A DNA stretch of 53,380 nt from an uncultured Saprospiraceae bacterium. GTDB taxonomy: Bacteria; Bacteroidota; Bacteroidia; Chitinophagales; Saprospiraceae. A model generated the notes under the pieces. That model was not told the DNA's origin. It ran no database searches and was given only the letters and a program-made list of their open reading frames with translations. The stretch covers positions 1 to 53,380 of the forward strand of contig CALLAW010000054.1 of NCBI GenBank assembly GCA_938001865.1, read 5' to 3'. This document shows, one piece after another, positions 46,926 to 53,380 of this stretch. The position numbers and the translations under genes are program-made. The first letter of the stretch is position 1. Each line of letters opens with the position of its first letter.

Positions 46926-49049
46926 ATGAATAAGACCCTACTCTCAATCAGCCTATTGCCCTTCTTGTTTTTTCTCAAGGAGTGCAGCCCATCCGAGTCT
47001 ACCTTGCCACTGCAAGATGCCCACCATGAGTACACTAATGCTCTCGTCAATGAATCCAGCCCATACCTCCTCCAGCATGCTCACAACCCTGTAGATTGGT
47101 ATCCATGGGGACCAGAAGCACTCAAGAAGGCAGAAGATGAAAACAAACTCATCATTATTAGTATTGGGTATGCCGCTTGTCACTGGTGTCATGTCATGGA
47201 GCATGAGTCGTTTGAAAATAAGGCAGTCGCTGACTACATGAACGAACACTTCGTCTGTATCAAAGTCGATCGAGAAGAACGTCCTGATATCGATGATGTG
47301 TACATGACAGCTTGCAACCTCATCACTGGTCGAGGAGGATGGCCACTCAATGCGATCACTCTACCTGACGGCAAACCATTCTTCGCCGGAACATACTTCC
47401 CGACGGATGATTGGACTAAGATATTAGAACAGATCGTAGATCTCAAAGCAACTGACTATGGTAAGATCGTCGATAGTGCCAACAAAATCTCACAAGGAAT
47501 CCAAGAGACAGACTTGATCGAGGTCAATACAGATGAAGTCGACTGGTCAGAGGCTTCCTTGACTAAGATCAACAATAAGTTCCTCACGAGGATCGACTTC
47601 CGTGAAGGCGGTAGACTAGGCGAACCAAAATTTCCCATGCCTAACAACTACGAATACTTACTCAAGTACGCTAACCAATATAATGATGCGAAGGCTCTCC
47701 AAGCTGTAGAACTCACACTAGATAAGATGGCAAGAGGAGGCATCTATGATCAACTTGGTGGTGGATTTGCAAGATATAGTGTCGATGGTATCTGGCTTGT
47801 CCCACACTTTGAGAAGATGCTCTATGACAATGGCCAGCTCATCAGTCTCTACAGTCAAGCGTACAAAGTGATGAAAAAGCCTCTTTACTTGGAAGTGATA
47901 GATGAGAGCATCCAATTTGTCAAGCGAGAGTTAATGTCAGAAGACTTTGGCTTCTACTCTAGTCTCGACGCTGACAGCGAAGGAGAGGAAGGAAAGTTTT
48001 ACGTATTCAGCGAAAGCGAAGTAGACAGCTTGATCACAGATGCACTTGACCTCAAGTACTTCAAGAAGGTCTATGATGTCTCTAAAGGCGGAAACTGGGA
48101 ACATACCAACATCCTCAATAAGAAGAAGTCAGTCAGTGATATGGCTAATGCACTCAGTATAGATGAGAAGGCACTCACGACCAGCCTCAGTCGGTCTCGG
48201 AAGGCTCTCTTTGACTATAGAGCTACTCGGATCAGACCAGGCTTAGATGACAAGATCCTCGCCTCATGGAATGGGCTCATGCTCAAGGGGCTCGTCGATG
48301 CCTATGATGCCACTGGCAATGACGATTACTTAGCACTTGCGTTGAAAAATGCAAAATTCATCAAGCAAAATTTTATTAAGTCCGACTATAGAATGGATCG
48401 AAACTTCAAGAATGGCAAATCAACGATCAACGCATTCCTAGATGATTATGCACTGGTGGCTTATGCATATCACTCACTCTACGAAGCGACACTTGACCCA
48501 GCATGGTTAGAGATATCAAAAAACCTCGTAGACTACACTCTCAAGCACTTCAATAATAGTGAGACTAAGATGTTTAACTATACCTCTGACTTAGATCCTC
48601 CACTCATCGCCCGTAAGACTGAGAACAATGACAATGTCATCCCAGGATCTAATAGTATGATGGCTCGTAACCTCTACAGGATCGGATCACTCTACTACAA
48701 TCAAGACTGGTTACAAAAGGGGACGCAGATGCTCAAAAATATGTATACCGAAATATCCGAAAGTAATGCTCCTGACTTCTACAGTAACTGGCTCCAACTC
48801 TACTTCGACAAGGTCAATCCTCCATATGAGGTAGCAATCATTGGAGAGAATGCAGCTACTCTCAGAAGTCAACTCTCTAAGAGCTACCTAGGCAATACTC
48901 TCCTACTCGGAGGTAAAATCGAAGGAGATCTGCCACTCCTGAAAAACAAACTCCAAGAAGGTGAGACGACCATCTATGTCTGTCAAAACAAGGTCTGTAA
49001 ACTACCAGTATATAGTGCAGTAGAAGCACTACAACTGATGCAAGATTAG
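46926..49049 (+). CDS. Thioredoxin-fold YyaL/DUF255 protein
   Basis: A 707-residue protein matching the YyaL/SPATA20 family. Seen: [19 protein letters not shown], the thioredoxin-like [13 protein letters not shown] with Cys85 and Cys88, [25 protein letters not shown], and a C-terminal (alpha/alpha)6-like barrel with [20 protein letters not shown] and [12 protein letters not shown]. The function is not settled. An N-terminal hydrophobic stretch ([13 protein letters not shown]) resembles a signal or lipoprotein sequence, so export is possible. The promoter is extremely close to the ATG. Confidence 0.9.
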   Translation: MNKTLLSISLLPFLFFLKECSPSESTLPLQDAHHEYTNALVNESSPYLLQHAHNPVDWYPWGPEALKKAEDENKLIIISIGYAACHWCHVMEHESFENKAVADYMNEHFVCIKVDREERPDIDDVYMTACNLITGRGGWPLNAITLPDGKPFFAGTYFPTDDWTKILEQIVDLKATDYGKIVDSANKISQGIQETDLIEVNTDEVDWSEASLTKINNKFLTRIDFREGGRLGEPKFPMPNNYEYLLKYANQYNDAKALQAVELTLDKMARGGIYDQLGGGFARYSVDGIWLVPHFEKMLYDNGQLISLYSQAYKVMKKPLYLEVIDESIQFVKRELMSEDFGFYSSLDADSEGEEGKFYVFSESEVDSLITDALDLKYFKKVYDVSKGGNWEHTNILNKKKSVSDMANALSIDEKALTTSLSRSRKALFDYRATRIRPGLDDKILASWNGLMLKGLVDAYDATGNDDYLALALKNAKFIKQNFIKSDYRMDRNFKNGKSTINAFLDDYALVAYAYHSLYEATLDPAWLEISKNLVDYTLKHFNNSETKMFNYTSDLDPPLIARKTENNDNVIPGSNSMMARNLYRIGSLYYNQDWLQKGTQMLKNMYTEISESNAPDFYSNWLQLYFDKVNPPYEVAIIGENAATLRSQLSKSYLGNTLLLGGKIEGDLPLLKNKLQEGETTIYVCQNKVCKLPVYSAVEALQLMQD

Positions 49050-49131
49050 GCAATATTGATCCTAATAGTACTGCTCATCGATAGAGAACAGCAATGGGAT
49101 AACCACACACAGGTTGGCTAATAATAATAAA

Positions 49132-49161
49132 AGTGACCCCGCGACAAGTCGCGAGGTCACT
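49132..49161 (-). terminator. Terminator between convergent genes
   Basis: A 14-bp stem with one mismatch (49132-49145 with 49148-49161) around AA, lying between the YyaL-like gene and the M43 protease. The minus strand continues with TTTTATTATTA, so it is mainly the protease terminator. Confidence 0.8.
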
Positions 49162-49210
49162 CACAATACGATTCTATAGTATTCTAGGATCAAACCTTAA
49201 TAGAAGTTTT

Positions 49211-50956
49211 TTAAAAACTCCCGACTACTCTTGTCTTTTGCACGAGACTTGGTGCAGCGTCATCGGACGATCCTCCTCCGAACTCAGCGACATTGTCGTA
49301 GACTTCAAAGTCAATCTCAGCATATGTTCCGAAGTTACCATTGTGATTAGCGAAGAGAACATTGTTCACATCTCTGAGCTTGATATAACCATTGCCGTAT
49401 TGGCAGCAGATACCATCACCATATGAATCATCTACATAGAGGGTATAATCTCCATCAGGGATACTCAATGTCTTAGAGATCAACTTATTAGCCTTGGAGA
49501 CTGGGTAAGGACCGCCAAAGTCCACTACATCTCCAGAGTCATCGACTAACTCCCATGTCGTCTCTTCTGGATAATCATCAAGCTTAAGTCTGAGCTTAAT
49601 AGTATTCGTAGATGATCCTCCACTGCCACCCCCTGGGTTAGCTTGAGTAGTGAATGTCTTCAATGGGCTATATGGAGTCCAACCAGATGCACATCTTGTA
49701 CGTACTCTATACTGGTACTTACTTCCTGATTGCAATCCTGTCAAGGCTACTGATGGAGTAGCAACAGTCTTGAGAGACCAAGTCGTCGTACCGACCTTAC
49801 GATATCTTACTCTATACTTGATTGCTCCAGATTCGGCACCCCATGATACAGTAGTTGTGGATGTCCCTGTTACGGTTGCATTTATCTGAGTGGGGATACC
49901 ACATGTGACCGGAGTACCACCTCCTGATCCACCTCCTGATCCACCTCCGCCAGAGATTACTGTGCTTGCATTACTACTCACATTAGTAAGATTGGCATTG
50001 ACCCAGTTTTCCATTCTATTACTTTGTCCATTAGTGAACATGTACATACATGCATCATTGACATAGTCCATGTAGTTCATGGAGAGATCATTGGTCCCAC
50101 AACTACTCTGCGGTATAGATGGGCAACCATAGTTCTCGTTATTCTGATTAGGTGTATCTGATACAAGGTCACTATTGTTACATCCAGCATCTGCCCAGAT
50201 GTGATCAAGATTGAGGTAGTGACCTAGTTCGTGAGTCAGTGTTCTCCCGAGATTATATGGACTATTGGGAGAGACAGATCCACATCCATTGCCAGACCCA
50301 AAAGCGTTAGCATCGATGACGACTCCGTCTCCATTGCCAGCTCCACCGAGTGGTGAGTATCCAAGGAGTCCAGTATTAGGTTGGACAAAGAAGTTAATGT
50401 ATCCACTCCAGTCGCTATCTTGATCTCCAGTGGTTTGATTGATGGTTACAGCAAGGTCACCATTGCTCAGACCATAGCCTGATGGATGATTGGTGTTAGC
50501 CAATACAAATTCTATGCACGTCTCACCATTACTTACACCTGGGAAGTAAGAAGCATTAGAGTTCCATGTACTGATATCTGTATTAGTACCTTGGAAGTCT
50601 TGGTTGAGGATATCGATTTGGCTCTGTGCCAATGCGATGAGACAAGTAGCATTGGGGCTAGTGACTCCTTGGTAGTGGACTGCTACTGGCAATACCACAG
50701 GATCGCTACAGAGAGCTCTTGACTCCACATCTACTGCCTCTTCCTTGAGGTTGAGCATGAGCTCTTGTCGCAGCACTCTGTAGTCTTCATTTTGCATCAA
50801 CACGTCCATGTGTGCAGCATGTCCACATGTTCTGAGGTCTTGCTCTTGCTCTACTGATGCCTTAGTATCTTCGACTGGCAAGTCTAGATCTTGGTTACAG
50901 CTAAAGATGAGCATGATACTCATGATTCCGATTACTAAATTCAAAAAGTTTTTCAT
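49211..50956 (-). CDS. M43-type (pappalysin-like) metalloprotease lipoprotein
   Basis: A 581-residue zinc protease. The signal ends in a lipobox (MLIFSC, Cys20) followed by an acidic NQDLD, resembling the lipoprotein export signal of Bacteroidota, so it is probably on the cell surface. The zinc site is HELGHYLNLDH (His242, Glu243, His246, His252), with a Met-turn in NYMDYVND. A fibronectin type III domain (about 350-440) and Gly/Ser-rich linkers precede a C-terminal beta domain (LKLDDYPEETTWEL). No T9SS tail was seen. Confidence 0.88.
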   Translation of the reverse strand: MKNFLNLVIGIMSIMLIFSCNQDLDLPVEDTKASVEQEQDLRTCGHAAHMDVLMQNEDYRVLRQELMLNLKEEAVDVESRALCSDPVVLPVAVHYQGVTSPNATCLIALAQSQIDILNQDFQGTNTDISTWNSNASYFPGVSNGETCIEFVLANTNHPSGYGLSNGDLAVTINQTTGDQDSDWSGYINFFVQPNTGLLGYSPLGGAGNGDGVVIDANAFGSGNGCGSVSPNSPYNLGRTLTHELGHYLNLDHIWADAGCNNSDLVSDTPNQNNENYGCPSIPQSSCGTNDLSMNYMDYVNDACMYMFTNGQSNRMENWVNANLTNVSSNASTVISGGGGSGGGSGGGTPVTCGIPTQINATVTGTSTTTVSWGAESGAIKYRVRYRKVGTTTWSLKTVATPSVALTGLQSGSKYQYRVRTRCASGWTPYSPLKTFTTQANPGGGSGGSSTNTIKLRLKLDDYPEETTWELVDDSGDVVDFGGPYPVSKANKLISKTLSIPDGDYTLYVDDSYGDGICCQYGNGYIKLRDVNNVLFANHNGNFGTYAEIDFEVYDNVAEFGGGSSDDAAPSLVQKTRVVGSF

Positions 50957-51071
50957 AACATTAAGATTTTAAATTGTGAGTGAAATGGTTAGCTCATTTG
51001 GGTATAAAAGCATACTTCAAATCTCTTCAAATTTTGCACATGATTGAGGCGACTTCATACATTCTCTGCGG

Positions 51072-51102
51072 TTTATTATACGAAGTGATTGATTTATTAT
51101 AC
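51072..51102 (+). promoter_or_regulatory. 21-nt-spaced direct repeat, probable LytTR binding site
   Basis: TTTATTATAC occurs at 51072-51081 and again at 51093-51102, start-to-start 21 nt (two helical turns). LytTR-domain regulators bind such direct repeats. It lies 9 nt upstream of the -33 box of lytS. Confidence 0.55.
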
Positions 51103-51111
51103 TTTGTATAG

Positions 51112-51141
51112 TTGAGACCATAGAGCACTCCTCTACATTTG
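51112..51141 (+). promoter_or_regulatory. Promoter of the lytSR operon
   Basis: TTG (51112-51114), 19-nt spacer, TACATTTG (51134-51141). Near-ideal Bacteroidota sigma-A promoter, 17 nt before the lytS ATG. Confidence 0.8.
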
Positions 51142-51158
51142 TATTCAAAGTAAATAAT

Positions 51159-52184
51159 ATGACAGGTATACGAGAACGACTCCTTTTTGACCGACGCTAC
51201 TCTTGGATGCTACATGTTGCATTTTGGCTCTTTGTCTATCTAGATTTGATTCTTGACATTGACTATATGCAAGCCTATTGGGATGAATTCCTGATAAGTA
51301 CAGCAATAGATATTACCGTCATCTACTTCAACCTCTACTATTTGATACCCAAGTTTCTATTGAGGAAAAAATATCTCCTCTATCTCTTATTGACATTTGG
51401 CTGTGTAATCATCTTAGTAGGTGTGGCCGAGCTCTTTGATTGTCCATTTTGTGACGAAGTCAGCTCGAGAAATAAGATTATCTACTTTGTAGAGGCATTT
51501 GTGTTCAATGCATTCATCGTTGGATTTGCGATCGGTCTCAAGCTCTTCAAGACTCTCGTCAACAATCGTATGAAACTTGAAGAACTCAACACTCTAAAGA
51601 CTCAATCAGAACTCAACAATCTAAAAAAACAAATCAACCCACACTTTCTCTTTAACACTATGAACTCTATGTACGTCATGGCACAGAAGGGAGACGAGAG
51701 ACTACCAGATACTATCCTAGATCTCTCTGATTTGATGAGATTCCAACTCCATCAAGGAAGCAAATCGACCATAGGCATTGGAGAAGAATTTAAGTTTATC
51801 AAGAATTATATCAAATTTGAACAGCTCAGACGATCTGACCTTACGGTAAATATCAATGAATCCATACAAGATCCATCCACACCCATCCCGCCACTTATCT
51901 TACTGTGCTTCGTCGAAAATGCCATGAAACATAGCAAGTCAATGGATAATAGCCCAAATACTGTAGAGATTACTATCAAGACTACAGACACAATCCAATT
52001 TGATATCACGAATAAGATTGGGGACTTCCAGACTCATCTAGATGATCCAGATAAAGGTATCGGTCAGGCCAATGTCAAGAAAAGATTAGACCTCATTTAC
52101 GGAAGTGATTATACATTGGCGATAGATGAAGATAATGGTCTCTACAGCGTCTCACTCACACTACCATCATACCTTAGCTTATGA
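51159..52184 (+). CDS. LytS-type sensor histidine kinase
   Basis: A 341-residue inner-membrane kinase with about four N-terminal hydrophobic segments (to about residue 140), a coiled-coil linker, and the His-kinase motif NPHFLFNTMNSM with the phosphorylated His162. The HATPase region includes PPLILLCFVENAMKHSKS (N box) and GIGQANVKKRL (G box). The partner response regulator overlaps by 4 nt (ATGA). The signal is unknown; no distinctive sensor domain lies outside the membrane part. Confidence 0.9.
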   Translation: MTGIRERLLFDRRYSWMLHVAFWLFVYLDLILDIDYMQAYWDEFLISTAIDITVIYFNLYYLIPKFLLRKKYLLYLLLTFGCVIILVGVAELFDCPFCDEVSSRNKIIYFVEAFVFNAFIVGFAIGLKLFKTLVNNRMKLEELNTLKTQSELNNLKKQINPHFLFNTMNSMYVMAQKGDERLPDTILDLSDLMRFQLHQGSKSTIGIGEEFKFIKNYIKFEQLRRSDLTVNINESIQDPSTPIPPLILLCFVENAMKHSKSMDNSPNTVEITIKTTDTIQFDITNKIGDFQTHLDDPDKGIGQANVKKRLDLIYGSDYTLAIDEDNGLYSVSLTLPSYLSL

Positions 52185-52921
52185 AAGATCTGAAATATCT
52201 CATCATAGATGATGAACCACTAGGCCGAGAAGGAATAAGGATCATGGCTGACAAGTTTGATCATTTGGTATTTGGTGGAGAATGTCATAATGCCTTACAA
52301 GCTATTACGCATCTCAATGATGACACTGAGATCGATCTTCTCTTCTTAGATATAGAGATGCCTGGCCTCACGGGGTTAGAATTTTTAAAAAGCACAAAAT
52401 TTAACCAACACATAATCTTGACGACAGCATATCCACAATATGCCCTAGAGAGTTATGAGTATGGTGTAGTAGACTACTTGGTCAAGCCTATCAGACTAGA
52501 GCGGTTCACTCAAGCAATTACTAAGGTCTCAGCAATCAATCAAGTACCGACTCAAGGTCAAATCCAAAGTCATAATGAGTCAGCAAAGGACTATATCTAT
52601 GTCAAATCAGAAAGAACTATTGTGAAAATCGCCTATGATGAGATCAAATATATCAGTGGTCTGAAAGATTATGTCGCAATCCACACACTTAATGGCAAGA
52701 CGCTAACTGCTCTCAATATCAAGACCATTTACAGTCAACTGCCAAAACAGCTCTTCTGCAGAATCAATAAGTCATATATCATCAATGTCAACAAAATAGA
52801 TCGGATCACCAAGTCTGATGTCAATATCGGGGATATCGAGATTGCCATTGGAGACACATACAAGGAGGAGTTCTTCTCTACTCACATCGATATGAATCTC
52901 TTGAAACGGAAGAGTGGGTAA
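52181..52921 (+). CDS. LytTR-family response regulator
   Basis: A 246-residue regulator. The receiver domain has the phosphoacceptor Asp57 in LLFLDIEMPG, with the acidic pair IDDEP near the N-terminus and Lys in YLVKPI. The LytTR DNA-binding domain (about 145-246) has YIYVKSERTIVKI, GLKDYVAIHTLNGK and SYIINVNKIDRI. It is translationally coupled to lytS by the ATGA overlap and probably binds the direct repeat at 51072-51102. Confidence 0.92.
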   Translation: MKDLKYLIIDDEPLGREGIRIMADKFDHLVFGGECHNALQAITHLNDDTEIDLLFLDIEMPGLTGLEFLKSTKFNQHIILTTAYPQYALESYEYGVVDYLVKPIRLERFTQAITKVSAINQVPTQGQIQSHNESAKDYIYVKSERTIVKIAYDEIKYISGLKDYVAIHTLNGKTLTALNIKTIYSQLPKQLFCRINKSYIINVNKIDRITKSDVNIGDIEIAIGDTYKEEFFSTHIDMNLLKRKSG

Positions 52922-53041
52922 CGATACTGGCAAGACATTAAGTCACCAGCAATCAATCACTTAAATGTTGCACCAAATCCTGCGTCAGATCAAGTCACAT
53001 TACACCTTCCGAGTGGTGAAGGTGGAAAAGTGACAATTGTA
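52922..53041 (+). pseudogene. Truncated T9SS C-terminal sorting tail
   Basis: In the same frame as lytR, right after its stop, the sequence encodes HLNVAPNPASDQVTLHLPS and GEGGKVTIV, the first strands of a T9SS type A sorting domain. The rest of the domain (usual YDxxGR and LxxGxYxV parts) is missing; the match stops at 53041 and the frame ends at 53069. There is no start codon or upstream protein body. It is most likely the leftover 3' end of a lost secreted-protein gene. Confidence 0.7.
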
Positions 53042-53054
53042 ACTCCCCGTTGTC

Positions 53055-53180
53055 TTAAGTCTGCGACTTAACGATTAGTATAACGAGTTCATTTAGTACA
53101 CTGGAGTTTAGTCAAGAGGTTTCCAACCTCACAAACCGCAAGTACGCGTTACCCCAATTTCTCAGGTCTCCAGACTTGAG
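53055..53180. repeat. Cluster of three REP-like hairpins
   Basis: TTAAGTC-TGC-GACTTAA (53055-53071), GAGGTT-TCC-AACCTC (53116-53130) and CTCAGGTCT-CC-AGACTTGAG (53161-53180). Different stems but the same short hairpin layout with 2-3 nt loops. Resembles REP-type palindromes spread by RAYT transposases, but no RAYT gene is visible here. Confidence 0.6.
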
Positions 53181-53312
53181 AGAAATATCACGATGGTAGA
53201 GGTACGATCCTATACACTTACCTGTCACTTGATAGCACAATTAGGTTGTCTATGGGGTGTATCTCTATGATTTTTGCTTAAAGTTGAGACCACAAAACAA
53301 CGAAGACTTACA

Positions 53313-53380
53313 ATGAACTTTAAAAATACATTCAAGAACATCGAAATTGCTAATCACAATGGTCAAGATACACACCTCAA
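53313..53380 (+). CDS. Start of an unidentified ORF, cut by the window edge
   Basis: An ATG at 53313 opens a frame with no stop to the window end (22 codons, MNFKNTFKNIEIANHNGQDT and on). Codon use looks like coding sequence. No family can be assigned from this much. It lies beyond the REP-like cluster and could be part of the same mobile or rearranged segment. Confidence 0.4.
   Translation, partial: MNFKNTFKNIEIANHNGQDTHL

Noticed and set aside
51015-51032. CTTCAAAT direct repeat between the M43 protease and lytS
   Set aside because: Low-complexity AT-rich sequence with 10-nt spacing and no clear promoter link.

Overview
The window looks like a chromosomal segment from a Bacteroidota bacterium, most likely of the Saprospiraceae group. 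Reasons: several genes carry the Bacteroidota -7 promoter element TAnnTTTG, two of them with a TTG/TTTG box 19 nt upstream; there is a type IX secretion (T9SS) C-terminal tail; there are PKD domains of the alternating 'FPGG' and 'WDFGDG' kinds and a coathanger-like C-terminus; and there are LytS/LytTR and head-GIN-domain proteins. No phage, integron, CRISPR array, rRNA or intact insertion sequence was seen. Most of the window is ordinary core genome.

Layout. 1-2740: initiator tRNA (minus strand), then mqo-tesB. 2870-2993: possible small RNA. 3134-7090: large secreted Asp-box propeller protein. 7142-11354 (minus): mutS and a sugar porter. 11676-13234: LysE exporter and a short-chain dehydrogenase. 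13353-15828: mpl and a cobalamin adenosyltransferase (minus), divergent from rlmH. 15855-21740: OmpA-like protein, fmt, a small membrane ORF, a LuxC-type acyl-CoA reductase, rluD and an outer-membrane-like protein. 21792-25070: a trans-sulfuration-type PLP enzyme, a metallo-beta-lactamase-fold hydrolase and a branched-chain aminotransferase. 25198-32738: a secreted protein and a 2260-residue metzincin protease with 22 PKD-like domains and a T9SS tail. 32881-35652: rel and a Fur-family regulator. 35701-39155: GNAT-like protein, lipoprotein, and the arsenosugar pair (AhpD-like protein and ArsS). 39267-45421: nucleoid-associated protein, DUF2452, oligopeptidase B, YjjG-like phosphatase and a hydrolase-OsmC fusion. 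45453-50956: YkuK-like protein, head-GIN lipoprotein, YyaL/DUF255 protein and an M43 protease. 51159-52921: a LytS/LytTR pair. 52922-53380: a truncated T9SS tail, three REP-like hairpins and the start of an unidentified ORF.

How genes work together. Likely co-transcribed sets are mqo-tesB, adenosyltransferase-mpl (1-nt gap), rluD-acyl-CoA reductase-small ORF, PLP enzyme-hydrolase, rel-fur, AhpD-like-arsS, oligopeptidase-YjjG-hydrolase/OsmC (first two overlap by 8 nt), and lytS-lytR (ATGA overlap).

The most interesting signals are not protein families. (1) A minus-strand intergenic unit at 40349-40591 has a near-ideal promoter and a strand-specific terminator but no convincing ORF: a candidate RNA of about 205 nt. 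(2) A 21-nt-spaced direct repeat sits just upstream of the lytSR promoter, as expected for LytTR autoregulation. (3) The 22 PKD-like domains form 11 A/B pairs with one cysteine per domain at a fixed place. (4) An in-frame T9SS-tail fragment directly after lytR is cut off where a cluster of REP-like hairpins begins. All assignments are from reading sequence only; no database search was run.
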